Source: Pholis gunnellus
Taxonomy: Eukaryota > Chordata > Actinopteri > Perciformes > Pholidae
DNA length: 64,000 nt
Direction of reading: 5' to 3'
NCBI GenBank assembly: GCA_910591455.2
Contig: OU342807.1
Coordinates: forward strand, 7,177,930 to 7,241,929
Every line of letters begins with the position of its first letter. Position 1 is the stretch's first letter. The position numbers were made by a program, and so were the translations under genes. The notes beneath the pieces were generated by a model that was not told the origin of the DNA, did not search any database, and worked only from the letters and a program-made list of their open reading frames with translations. Below are positions 10,909 to 23,097 of the stretch, in pieces.

Positions 10909-13900
10909 ATGCATGCCCCACGTTCCTTTCTCCTGGCGCTGGTCATCATGACGGGACCTCGCAATTGCGTGGCCTCCCAGGTGAAGACCTCTTGCAATGT
11001 GCAAGACGGCAGAGCTGACTGCAGCCACCTCAGCCTCAGTGCGGTCCCCCCGGACCTTCCCAAGAGCATCACCAGCCTGGATGTGTCTCACAACAGACTG
11101 AAGAGGATTCCCCCTGTGTCACTCACCCCATACCCAGGCCTCCTCCACCTCGACGTCAGCTACAACAGTATCACCAAGCTGGAACAGGGTTTGTGCCAGA
11201 CACTGCCTCTGCTGCAGACACTGAACATGGGACACAATCAAGTGTTTGTGCTGAAGAAGGAGGACGTGAGCCATTGCACCAATCTAACATGGTTGATTAT
11301 GGCTAGTAATAAGCTAAAGCTTGAAGGGGAGCCCTTCTCTGCACTACAGGTACAGTTGCACTGATGAGTTGGGTCGGTAATAGCTGGAGTAATAGCTCGC
11401 TCATTTTCCTCACAGTTGTTCGATATGCCTCTCATGTATTACATTTTTATTCTCCTTGTAATGTTCACAGAGCCTGAGAGTTCTTGATGTGTCCGTAAAC
11501 AAACTGCAGTCAGCCAAGCTCGGCTCCCAGCCTCAGCTGCCCAGACTCGTGAGCCTCAATCTGGCATTCAACGACTTCACCACCCTGAAGAAAGAGGACT
11601 TCTTGTTTCTTAGCAATTCGTCCTTTCTGCAAGTCCTCAACATGTCAAAGGTGTCGCTGGAAACGGTAGGAAACTTACCAAGAAATGGGAAATGAAATGG
11701 TGTTGTCAAAATTGGAACCAGTGTTAGGAAGTAGTATTTGAAGATCCTTGCTTTCAGTTGTCTGTTTTGTTTCCCTTTTTTTGTCTCACCGCAAGACCTC
11801 TGTGTTATGTTTTGTTGCAGTTGGAGCCTGGTTGCTTTAAGCCCATTTCAGGCCTACGTACTTTAATCATGGATGGAAGTAAAATGGGCACGCCTGTTAT
11901 TTCTAAACTCTGCTCAGAGTTGTCAGGAACAGCCATCGATGCCCTGTTTCTTCGGAAGATGAAGCTGGTCACGCTCACAAACACAACCTTTACAGGGCTA
12001 CAGAAAACAAATCTAACCTTTCTGGATCTGTCCCGTAACGAGATGGCCAAAATTCAAGAAGGCGCATTTAGAGGGCTGTCCAGACTTCAGACTCTAATTT
12101 TGACAGACAACAACATCAGACACCTGACCAAGGACACATTTCAGGGGCTCAAAAGTTTGAAAAGACTCCATTTGACAAAAGCTCTTGTGAAAAGTCACAC
12201 CATCCCGATTATCGACGATTTCTCCTTCCAACCACTGAGTGACCTGGAGAGTTTGATATTGCAGAGAACCGCCGTTCATGAAATTACAGAGCACACATTT
12301 ACAGGCTTGACAAGTCTTCAGGAACTCGATATGAGCTGGAGTAGTTACACCTCGCTCAGAAACATCACCAACAAGACGTTAGTCTCACTTGCGGGATCGC
12401 CTCTCAGAAAGCTAAATCTAACATGGACAGCGATAGCACAGATTAATCCTCAAAGCTTCTCCGTTTTGAGAAACCTCACCACTCTTCTTCTGGATTTCAA
12501 CTTCATCAAGCAAACGCTCACTGGCAAAGAGTTTGAAGGCCTGGGTCAAGTTGAAGAGATTTACATGTCCAATAACCACCAGACCATCAATCTAAGCCCC
12601 ACGTCCTTTGTGAATATGCCCAATCTGAGGGTCCTGACTTTGGGAAGAAGCCTGAAAGCTGAAGCAGTGAACATGGATCCCTCTCCATTCAGTCCCCTGC
12701 CCAACCTCACCATTCTGGATCTCAGCAACAACAACATTGCTAACATGAGAGAGAATATGCTGGAGGGGCTTGTGAACCTGAAAGTGCTGAAGCTCCAACA
12801 CAATAACTTAGCCCGCTTGTGGAAGAGCGGCAACCTCGGTGGGCCAGTGTTGTTTCTCAAAGGCACCCGGAGGTTGATGACCTTACAGATGGATAGTAAC
12901 GGGCTGGATGAGATCCCTGCAGAAGCTCTGAGAGGGTTGAGTAACCTCCGCGAAATCCACCTGGCCAACAACCTCTTTAACAGTCTTAAGGACTCCATTT
13001 TTGATGATCTGAGCTCACTGCGGGTTTTAGATTTACAGAAGAATCTGCTCACGGCTGTGAGGCCCGGAGTGTTCAAAACTCCTATGAGCAACCTCAGCCT
13101 GCTTCTCATGGACAAAAATCCATTTGACTGCACGTGTGAGAGCATGCTGTGGTTCGTGACATGGTTGAACGACACAAATGTGACAAGGGTGCCAGGTCTC
13201 AGGGGCCAGTATTTGTGCAATACCCCACTAGCTTACTTTAACCGCTCTGTCATGGATTTTGACACCCTCTCCTGCAAAGACATGACCCCATTTGAGACTC
13301 TTTACATACTGAGCAGCACTGCCGTCATCATGCTGACAGTAACTGCGCTTCTGGTGCGCTTCCACGGCTGGAGGATCCAGTTTTATTGGAACATATTGAT
13401 CAATCGCACGTTAGGATTCAGCGACGCCAGAGTTGAAGAGGGCAGGGAATTTGACTATGACGCTTACATCATCCACGCGGAGAAAGACGGTCGCTGGGTG
13501 GAGAGAAGGATGGTCCCCTTGGAGAATGACATGTGCAAGTTTTGTTTGGAGGATCGAGATTTTGTCCCCGGCATGTTAAAGCTTGAATCCATCGTGAATA
13601 ATATGACAAAGTCCAGAAAGATCTTGTTCGTCGTCACTGAAACTCTTCTCAGAGATCCCTGGTGGAGGTAAATCAAACTTACGCTACTTGATTTGTATAT
13701 TGTTATTCTAGATTCTACATAAGGTTGAGTCAAATTCAAATTACGTCATTTAGAATTTTGTGATGTGTAGTATATTCTTTCTGGGTGGCATACTGAGTTC
13801 TCACAATTGTCTCTTTCCTTATCCAGATTTAAAGCCCATCATGCACTTCACAAGGTCATTACAGATAGCAGGGACTCTGTGATTCTGGTCTTCCTGCAGG

Positions 13901-14058
13901 ACGTCCACGACTACAAGTTGTCTCGCTCACTCTTCCTCCGTCGGGGCATGTTGCGTTCAAGCTGCGTCCTGGACTGGCCCGTCCATAAGGAGAGGGTGCC
14001 GGCCTTTCACCAGAAGCTCCTCATGGCTCTTGGCATGACTAATCGATTGCAGGAGTGA
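10909..14058 (+). CDS. tlr3: Toll-like receptor 3 (four coding exons, complete)
   Basis: TLR3 senses double-stranded RNA in endosomes and signals through the adaptor TICAM-1/TRIF to type I interferon. Coding exons are 10909-11349, 11471-11665, 11821-13667 and 13827-14058. All introns are GT-AG and frames join cleanly to 904 residues, the same length as human TLR3. The ATG follows a polypyrimidine tract and AG at 10895-10896, so an upstream non-coding exon is expected. In order the protein has a signal peptide (about 1-23), an N-terminal LRR cap, leucine-rich repeats, a C-terminal cap from NPFDCTCES (645-653), a membrane segment (about 703-725) and a TIR domain (about 756-895). Family hallmarks include SNNNIAN, NLARLWK, GGP.LFLKG and NPFDCTCES. 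Residues matching human His39, His60, Asn541, Tyr759 and Tyr858 are present (H40, H61, N550, Y761, Y857). Human His539 aligns with S548 and Ala795 with P795. Identity is close to certain. Confidence 0.97.
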
Positions 14059-14418
14059 ATGTGTTTCATTTGTAGTGACTGTAAATTCACTCTGAAATAA
14101 CAGATACCAATGTTTCTTCAATTAATTGCAACTGACTGCGGATGGCTTTGCCCTCTGTGTGAATATTGTGCTTACTGTGAATATGCACTCAGTCTTATTG
14201 TATAAATGATAACGAGCGAAAGGTGGTGTTGTGTATGTGTGCCTGCATACACAGTGGGTTTTTTGTACATTTATTGTTTGCTAGTACTGCAAGGTAGATA
14301 AATCATCATGTTCTCCAATGTTTCAAACAAAGTCCAGTTGAACAGTTACGTTTTGACAATCCTTATTTAGTAATTTACATTATACATTTTGTAATGTACA
14401 TTGTAATGTATGTCTAGA

Positions 14419-14519
14419 AATAAAAAATATTGCAAGTGCAGTTTTAATGATTTTACCTCTCAATCGCTAAAACGTTGGCCCTTACATTGAAAAGTCTAAC
14501 CCTAAAGTAATTAAATAAA
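14419..14519 (+). terminator. Polyadenylation signals of TLR3
   Basis: AATAAA occurs at 14419-14424 and again at 14514-14519, about 360 and 455 bases after the TLR3 stop codon. These are the first canonical hexamers seen in the 3' region and either would give an ordinary 3' UTR. Which one is used cannot be told from sequence. Confidence 0.5.
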
Positions 14520-14524
14520 GAAGA

Positions 14525-15779
14525 TTTTAAGTTATATATCTTAATCTCGATATGTGATGGCACAACTTTAATTGTATTATTTAGCTGAAAGAATCTTGTG
14601 GCAGTTTTTCTTCTACTTTCATGTAATAATAGTATTGCATTTATTAATCTTGGAAAAAAGATTTATTTTCTAAAAACGCAGAAAACGCATCTCCAAAATG
14701 TAAAGACAAGGCTTTAAAAAATGTTTTTATGTGCTTTCTGTTTCCCCAAGGCTCGAAACTGACACTGTTTCAGTGTCGTGTCAAGGAACACGCACGCACA
14801 CACGCACAGGTCAGAATGGATTAAAGTGAATAGCATTAAAAGATACATAGACCTTTAAATCACCACACAACAGAGTGGCACAGGACAAATCTAAAGCTTC
14901 CACACTTTATTCCTCCATTTGTCAGATTTTATTTATTGAAAGCCGAGCATGAAGGCCTAAATTATTTCTTGAAGTCTTCTAAACGGTGTCAGAAAGAAAA
15001 TTATGGGGGAGGAATGCTGAAGTGTTTATTTATTATTTTGTTGGCCTAACAGTTGTCAAATTGAATTGTATTGTGTGTAAAAATACTGAAATCCACCATG
15101 TGAAAGTTCTCTTTCCAGAATGTAAACTCTCGCCAGGTTGCCAAAACGTCCACATTCCTAGAAATACATAAATACTACATGACCTCATTGTCCTCATGCT
15201 GGCTACAGCCTTGATGTTCAGTCTCTGTTGAGATTGTGTCACAGATGTTAATTTAACAGGTCCACTAAAACAACACAAATAATAAGGGTTAAAATGAAGT
15301 AATTGTGCTTCCTTACTTTCTTAACAAAATAGTGTACATTTTATTTAAAGTATAAAATAAAAAAACAAAATATTCAATTAAAACAAACTCAATAATAACT
15401 CAATAACTCAATAATTAAGTAAATAAATAAGTAAATAAATAAATAAATAATAAAACGTAACTGTAAAATGGCCTAAATGTTCATTCAATTCAAGACCTCT
15501 GTAAAGAGTGAATTAAGATAAAGGGTAAATAACATCTACTTTATTTTATACATATAACTGGCACATGAATAAGGCTGTTATTTATTAACCAATCAGGTCT
15601 TGATCAAGGTCAGTCAGATAAATAATTAACATCTTTATTATATAATTTGTGTCAACATTTACCATCTTAATCTACCTCCTATCTCCCATGTTTAGTATCG
15701 CTCAATTCTTTTTCATATATGAACAGCAATAAATAACCACGAGGGCCAACTTTAACCCACTGAGCAGACGAAGGAAGGG
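14525..15779. other. TLR3-CYP4V2 intergenic region
   Basis: AT-rich spacer between the TLR3 polyadenylation signals and the CYP4V2 start. It contains an AAAT microsatellite (15420-15454). In human FAM149A separates these genes; no exon of any gene is visible here. The CYP4V2 promoter should be in the right part but no clear core element was found. Confidence 0.6.
15420..15454. repeat. (TAAA)n microsatellite
   Basis: About eight near-perfect TAAA units, interrupted by GTAA, upstream of CYP4V2. Confidence 0.85.
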
Positions 15780-15858
15780 TTGACTGCAGAGAAAAGGAGG
15801 GGCAAAGGCACGTCACACCTCCACAGGCTGGTACTGCTGTTTAAACACACACACATAC

Positions 15859-15894
15859 ATCGTGGTGCGTACACACATCGTGGTGCGTACACAC
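15859..15894 (+). repeat. 18-bp tandem duplication just upstream of the CYP4V2 start
   Basis: The unit ATCGTGGTGCGTACACAC occurs twice head to tail (15859-15876 and 15877-15894), ending 11 bases before the ATG. It probably lies in the 5' UTR. The two units are identical, which suggests a recent slippage event or a length polymorphism. Confidence 0.85.
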
Positions 15895-15905
15895 AGCAAG
15901 AAAAG

Positions 15906-18900
15906 ATGGCAGTGCTGCTCGGCAGTTACTCGATACCTTTACTTGGAATCAGCATCTTCATTGCTATTCTGATCTACTTCACCTACAGGGTGCTAAGCGC
16001 TTACCTGCACAAATGGTTTACGATGAAGCCCATTCCGGAGCCTCCCGGGACGTATCTCTTCATAGGAAATGCACTGCAGTTCAAAACCAATGCAGGTGGT
16101 AAGAAAGCAATAGACATGCTGCTGCTGGAGGCCCCATAGGCTGATATAGCACAATACCTTTAATTGACTGACATAACTGATGACGTAATTGCCGACTTAA
16201 TGCAGTATAAATACTGTATATGCAGATTTGTTGTTTCCTTTGTTTCAGATTTCTTTCGTCAAATTGAGGATTTTACCAGTGAGTTCAGGGACGCACCGCT
16301 ATTTAAACTCTGGGTTGGACCCGTCCCATTTGTGGCTCTGTTTCACGCGGAAACTGTTGAGGTACGGTGACTGACAACCGCACATTTACAACACACCAAC
16401 TATGCCTTCAGCAGGTGTAACTGCTTTGTCCACGTGCCTTATGTTGTAAATATGTAATCTCAGGAACTGAATAGGAGTGAAAAGTGTATCATTTTTAACC
16501 ATATTCAGTGACCTGTAAAGTAATCACAGTCAATGTCTTTGCAGCTAGAACTAGAGCACTAACTTATGAAGCAGAGGCTGCTGCACAAAAGCTAAATTCA
16601 GCAAAACAACCTGAGATGACCTCGACCCTAGTTACTCCTTATGTACACATGGTTTATAGGATGTCGTTGCACTTTTACACACTGCAGCCGTGTGCGCAGA
16701 TAATGGGCCCCTTGGCAGGGACATGCAAAAGGCCCAGGTTTTGTGTCTCTTTGTGGTCATTTTGTGTCTTTTTTTGGTCTTTTTTTGTTTCATTGTGGTT
16801 GTTCGCCCCTTTTGTAGTTATTTTGTCTCATGACCGCAGCCACTGACTGCTACATAACTGCTACTGCTCACAATTCCAGTTATTTATAGAATATCAACTG
16901 TGCTGTTTTTGTTTGCTCATTCTTTCTTGCATTTCTTATTTCTTGTCGTTTGTAGACGATTCTGACCAATTCTGTCCACATGGAGAAAGGCCAGTCATAC
17001 AACTTCCTCCACCCTTGGCTTGGAACTGGCCTTCTTACAAGGTATTTACTTGTGGAGCTCATCTGCTCAATATTAAAAGCTTGTCAGGGCCGATCAGAAA
17101 CAAAAATCAAAACATTAAGATTCCTGCATTAAAGAAAAGAAGTCGTTTTGAAATCAACAGCAACATGATAATGACAAATTAATAATATTAAGACCCATAG
17201 ATATGCCCCAGATGCATACTGTAGTCTAAACCCCTTCTTAATTTGTGTTCACATTGAAAAAATAACAAAATTGTGTGTATATTTCAGCCAGAGGGGGGTG
17301 CTATAGAAGCATAGAAGTGTAAAAAGTGAATTGCATGGTGATTTTCAGTTGATTTTTTCAATGATTCATGTACAAGTGGAATTTTTGGGCTGAAAGTGAG
17401 GCAACGGGGAAGGGGGGGTCACCACAATCAATGTGCAATCAGTTCCTAATTCCACCCGAAGGTGGCACAATTTATTATCTTGTGATTATGAATGTCCACA
17501 GCAAATTTCATGCTAATCTGTTTTCAACATACTGTTACAAAATTTGGCTCAGGCTTGTAACAAGAGGGAGTCCAAATTAAGTTATTTAGTTAATAGGAAA
17601 AACAAGACGGGGTGTAGAGATAGGGGAGGAGTCAGTGGTGTCATGCATGTATGGATGAGTGAAAGCATGTATGTAAACTTCAATGACACCACAAAGGTGT
17701 GGAGGCTTTGAGGAGATGTTGAGGCTGCCCAGTAAGACAGAGCTTATCCCGCTGGGAGAGATGCCCTTCTTGTGCCCCTTTGCCACTCCAACAAAGTGTT
17801 ATTTCAATGTCAAAGGTCAAATCTGGATCTGATTACTGAAATTAGTATCGATGATGACCAAATTTGGTGAAGTTCTCATCTCTGCTTCTTCTGTCATTTG
17901 TTTTAAGAATACGTGCCTTGAGTACTTTCCCACCCTTAACTTCTCCTTGATGTCTTCTGCTTTTGGTCAGCACTGGGAGCAAGTGGCGTCAGCGGCGGAA
18001 GATGTTGACCCCCACCTTCCACTTCTCCATCCTGACGGACTTCTTGGAGGTGATGAACGAGCAGGCAGAGATCCTGGTGGAGAAGCTGGAGGAGCAGGCG
18101 GGGAAGGGTCAATTTGACTGCTTCAGTCACATAACCCTGTGTGCCCTGGACATTATCTGTGGTGAAGTAGAATATGTGCAGTGAATGTAATTGTGTGCAT
18201 GTATAAATGAACCTTTTATGCACATAATGAATGCTTAGAATGGTCTAAACAAAGCAAAAAAGATGGTCAACTCACAATGTCTTTTCAGAAACTGCAATGG
18301 GAAAGAAAATTTATGCCCAGAGTCATTCTGACTCAGAGTATGTTAAGAGCGTGTACAAGTGAGTTATTTAGATTTTCTTTTCCATCACACAAAGAGACGA
18401 CAATAAGGGAATATTTATAGGATTAATTGCTTCATGTTTCTGTCTTCTTCCCAACTTTTTGTCCTTAGAATGAGTGACATTGTGAGCCGCAGACAGAGGA
18501 CACCATGGTTTTGGCTTGACTTTGTATACAACTACTTTGGTGAGGGCCGGGAGCATGACAAGACACTCAAGATCCTGCACTCCTTCACATACAAAGTAAG
18601 TGATGAAGCCAGTGGTTTGAAAAATCAGTGGATGTTCAGTTTCTATTACATTAGAATGAAGCAGAATCCACACTCAGCCTCAACCTTGAATTTCCGTCCC
18701 AGGTGATACAAGAAAGAGCGGAGAGGATTTCCAATACTGATTCGGACAGCGACTCTGAACAGAGCACAAAGAAAAGACAAGCATTTCTGGACATGCTCTT
18801 GAAGACCACATATGAGGATGGCACCAGAATGAGCCATCAGGACATTCAGGAAGAAGTGGACACCTTCATGTTTAGGGTTAGTGGTTAGAACCATAACGTT

Positions 18901-21900
18901 ATGATCCATATATAAATCCCACATTTTGTTATCTTCGTTGCCATCTTGACTGTAAGGCACCCGGGTGGATCAATTGAGTGAGATTTAAGTGTTCTTTGTT
19001 TGGGAGGGGGAGAGGGAGACACACCTGGCAGAGATCTGCACTCAACTGAGTACACTTCTGTAGTTTACTTTCTTTCTCCTCCTCATCCTCACTCATTCCT
19101 CTGGTCACATTTGCATGAATATATGACACACTAACACGACACACTTTCAAACAATTCCTAATATACTCTCACGAACAAAAAAACACTAAAACTCAGCTTT
19201 AAAGTCTTAAATAATGTGCTGTTTTTCTGTATTTTTTGAAAAGGGACATGATACGACAGCAGCCTCTATGAACTGGGCCGTACATCTGCTGGGCTCCCAC
19301 CCTGAGGCACACAGCAAAGTTCAACAAGAGCTTCAGGAGGTGTTCGGTAACAGTAACATGCCCTCTCCCATGCCGCCCCCACACCTTCTAACTTTCATGA
19401 CATCATTTGTTTTCCCGCCCAAAGGCCTTGTGACTCATCTTTGTTCAGATTTCTTCTTTACAGCTCAAGCGGAGCTTAAACAGGGATAATAGATGGTAAA
19501 GTCCTTGCCAAAATACTTCGAGAATAATTGAATTATTTTCACTGCTTTGTGGATATACCGTAGCCACCATGCATTCTCTTTCAAGACGTGAGCTAGTAGT
19601 AATAACACATGCTCCGTTTTCACACGTTTGAGGATGTAATCTTCCTCCACTTCGTCTTCAAGGAAAGACACGTTCATTTTGATATACTCAACCTTTCTTT
19701 AAAACCCCATCTCTTCAAATACCAACGGTTGGTCAGTGCCACTCGGCATGTGATACCGACGCGCCGTTGCTTTCAACAAGCTTCAATGTAAACCCTCCCG
19801 CGTCACAAGACGGTCAGAGCAACTGACGTATTATAAAGAGAGGGCAAGTGAATGGGCTAAACACACAGGACTATTTTATTTATCTTATTTCTTCATTTAT
19901 TTTTATCGTGTCGATTGGCTTTATTGTTTCACCTATTGTACTGTCTTATCAGGGTTTAAGTCTTACCTTAGTTTGTTGTGCTTTGTTTTATTGCCTTGCT
20001 TTTGCTGCTTTGTCTGTCAAAGCACTTTGTAAACTCGGTTTTTAAAAAGGTGCTATATCAATAAAGTTAAAATTACAGTTATTATTTTGTCCAGTGAAGT
20101 GCGAAACAGAACGTAAACGTTTACATTTTTTCATGTCGTCATGCGAGTCGTTAGTCGCTCGGTGGCGGTTAGTTAGTCTAGTAGACGTCAACTACGGTCT
20201 TTCCCTCACGTAGTTTAGTTGCCTAAACCTAACTTCCTGTGAAGACGGAAGTTTATTTTGAAAAGCGACTATGCATGTAACAAGTGGAAACTGACGCACC
20301 ATCCCTGACAAGTCCAAACTACTCTAGAAGCGTACCTAGAGCGTCAAAGTATGAAGCTTGGGGCCACTGACCAAGCGTCGGTATTTGACGAGTTGGGAGT
20401 GAGAATGTGTTGGTTTTTTCATTGTAAAAAGATTCATTACATTACTTTATCGAACCTAATGTAATCAATTATTCTATTAAGATTTGTTGATTTTTTGTCT
20501 AGAGGTAGAATTTTCTTTTTCAACGTACGCCGATAGAAATGATTGCAGTAAAGACTCTTGACTCTTGAATAATGCAGTATACTGTTAATCTCTTATCTAC
20601 TGTAGAAGGTGGGGAAAGTAGGGTATATGTCAAGGATATGAAAGTAGGAGAAAGTGCAACAGCAGGAAATTGCAGCGCAGTCTAATTAACAACTATCTGA
20701 TGTTTCTTGTTTTATGTGCAAAGGTACATCCAACCGGCCCGTTAACATAGAGGACCTGAAGAAGCTCAAATACCTGGAGTGTGTGATCAAGGAGGCCCTG
20801 CGACTGTTTCCCTCTGTGCCTTTTTTTGCCCGCAACATCGGAGAAGACTGCCACATCAGTGAGTTACAGATGAGTGATGACACTTGAATGAAACATTCAT
20901 TTGCAAATCCCCAAAGGCGGTGGTATTTTTTATAAGAATCCATGGGAGGCCAGGCTTCCTGTGTTATTTTCACTTGAAAAATAGGTTTCTTTGTCACATG
21001 GCATATATTCTATGGTGTTGATGGAGCCGTCTCTTCCCCAGAGTTTCTTCAGGTTTATAAAATAAGGCCCTATGGATTGCAAAATTATGTAAATATTCAG
21101 TGTGTAGAAGAGTAAAAGACACTTTATCGTCATGTTAAAGGAATACTTGACCTGCAAAATGACCATTTGTATATCATTTACTATATTACTAATATTTTGT
21201 AAATATGTTTTATTGCTTTTCACAGTTTTTACCCCACCAGGGAAGAGGATACACAACATACATATATTAGACTTCAATTACAAAGGAAATTTAAATCCTC
21301 ATCCATCAATCATTGGTCAAACAAAGCAAGAGTAAAGTAAAACAATAAAAAAATGGACATCACACTATGAGCTTTAAAAATACTTATCCAGAAAGTAGAG
21401 AAATTCGGACATAGCCTGAACATGTGTAATAAGTCTGGTGGCCAGACTTTCCATCAAGGACGTAACGGATCAACATTAGAATACATTTTTGCCAATCTAG
21501 CATCAGTGTAATGAGCCCTGTGCACCAATTCTAGCTGTATTAAGTTGTGTTTAGCGGACGTAGATGATGTATCAAGTCTAAAATAGAGTCCCATTTGTCA
21601 TTTGTCATCACCCCAAGAGTCCCAGGCCATTTTTACGTTTTTAAAGGGGTGTGGGTTGATATTGCTAATGAGCTCATCAATCCTCTACTGTTCGAGTTCA
21701 ATTCAAGGAGGCTGTCAACATGTGATTTCATAGAGGCTCCTTACAGTCCAAAATGTCTCCTAAACCAAGCCTATATGCTTACTCATATTATTGCACCCCG
21801 CTAACGATAACGGTAATGAGGCCCAGTGATTCATATCTGTTTTATAGTTATTAGACAATGTAGTTTAAAAAAAAAACTGGAGATTGGAAGGAGCGAGTGA

Positions 21901-22781
21901 CCTCAATCCCCAAGTTCTTTAACACCATCTCGGGCGTCATTACAGTAGAAAAGGCTAGAAGGGAGTGCCAAACTTCCATAATAGTCTTGGTGTAAATAAC
22001 CAAGTAAGCATATCCCACAATTCTGAGAATATGGTGACATATCTAAAGAGAAGTTCAACTTTAACACTGTATTCACATTGTTATTTGCTGGTGTCTTTAT
22101 ACATGATGGTCAAACTAAATAAGACCCAAATTGTGACACACTAGTTTCATCCCAGTCTTTTTTTTTGTATTAAAAACAGCTCTCACCTGTCTGTCATTAT
22201 TTCTAATGGCTTAAGCTGAGGCAGTAAACTTCATAATGATCTTATGTCAAACAAAATGAGTTAAGTGATTTGTAAGGACCGTAATTACAGTACGGTAATT
22301 AGGTTTCTGTTGCACCTGCAGATGGTTTCAAAGTGCCCAAAGGTGCCAACGCCATTATCATTACCTACGCTCTCCACCGTGACCCGCGATACTTCCCAGA
22401 GCCCAACGAGTTCAGGCCTGAGCGCTTCCTGCCGGAGAATTCAGTGGGAAGGCCTCCATACGCGTACATCCCCTTCTCCGCTGGACTCCGCAACTGCATC
22501 GGTAAGAACAGGACAGGTTTCATTTGTAGCGGACTGGAGCTGTCTCTCTATGCATACTTCACTCAGAGAAACTCCAGAATAACTGCTGTGTGTGTGTTCC
22601 ACTATAATCTTCCTCAGGTCAACGTTTTGCACTTATGGAAGAAAAGGTGGTCTTGGCGTCCATTCTGCGTAACTTCAACATTGAAGCTTGCCAGGAACGC
22701 GAAGAGCTTCGGCCGGTAGGAGAGCTCATCCTGCGACCAGAGAAGGGCATCCTGATCAAACTGGAAAAGAGGAAAACTTAA
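15906..22781 (+). CDS. cyp4v2: Cytochrome P450 4V2-type fatty-acid hydroxylase (11 exons)
   Basis: CYP4V2 is an ER-anchored P450 that omega-hydroxylates fatty acids; human mutations cause Bietti crystalline dystrophy. Exons: 15906-16098, 16249-16361, 16956-17041, 17971-18161, 18289-18358, 18469-18595, 18703-18876, 19244-19346, 20724-20858, 22322-22501, 22618-22781. All introns are GT-AG and phases match throughout, giving 511 residues (human 525). The ATG has A at -3 and G at +4. An N-terminal membrane anchor (about 10-35) is followed by a proline-rich turn (KPIPEPPG). Family matches include LLKLWVGPVP-like FKLWVGPVPF, KWRQRRKMLTPTFHF, EEVDTFMF and YALHRDPRYFP. The K-helix ExxR is E376-R379 and the heme-ligand loop is FSAGLRNCIG (449-458, Cys456). 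The I-helix reads RGHDTT (318-323), where CYP4 enzymes have EGHDTT. The gene lies 1.8 kb after TLR3 on the same strand, as expected from human synteny. Zebrafish paralogue numbering could make the preferred symbol differ. Confidence 0.95.
17270..17580. repeat. Probable dispersed repeat in CYP4V2 intron 3
   Basis: Intron 3 (17042-17970) contains a stretch with GAAGGTGGCACAATTTATTA and AAATTTCATGCTAATCTG. It resembles the family of fish repeats seen at 6700-6960 in style. The match is from memory and weak. Confidence 0.3.
20095..20409 (-). repeat. Dispersed repeat in CYP4V2 intron 8
   Basis: The reverse complement of this segment matches 61152-61490. Both carry TTGGTCAGTGGCC, CCAACTCG and CTTTTCAAAATAAACTTC in the same order. 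The long intron 8 (19347-20723) is thus partly built from this insertion. It is non-coding and its class is unknown. Confidence 0.65.
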
Positions 22782-23091
22782 ATCAAATCAACACCTGCGC
22801 TCCGCTTTACAGAAGCTTTTTAGCCAATTTCATCTTCCTTCGTGATCTCTATTCAAAGCACATCCTTTCCAATTCAAATGGTGGTGGACAGTGTAATGGC
22901 TTCTAAACAAAAGGGTCAGGGAGAATAGCGAACTTGGTGTTTGATTTGAGAGTGTTGTCATCATTATAGTCATTATAGTGATTCACTATTCTGGCTCAAC
23001 AACTCTGCACTTTTGTTGTGCCCAAATAACGGTGAAAAATAACTGTACAAATGTTTTGCTATAAGCAGCTTAGAAAGTGATCATGGGATTA

Positions 23092-23097
23092 AATAAA
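23092..23097 (+). terminator. Polyadenylation signal of CYP4V2
   Basis: AATAAA lies about 310 bases after the CYP4V2 stop codon. It is the first canonical hexamer seen downstream of the stop. Confidence 0.55.

Noticed and set aside
12561..13220. 219-codon open frame on the minus strand
   Set aside because: It lies entirely within the large TLR3 LRR exon on the opposite strand. It is a shadow of the leucine-rich coding sequence and has no recognisable protein features.
18871..18888. Alternative splice donor to rescue the CYP4V2 glutamate
   Set aside because: The only frame-keeping GT donor is after AGG at 18876, and the exon 8 acceptor that gives GHDTT is fixed by AAAG at 19240-19243. No choice of sites yields Glu in frame.
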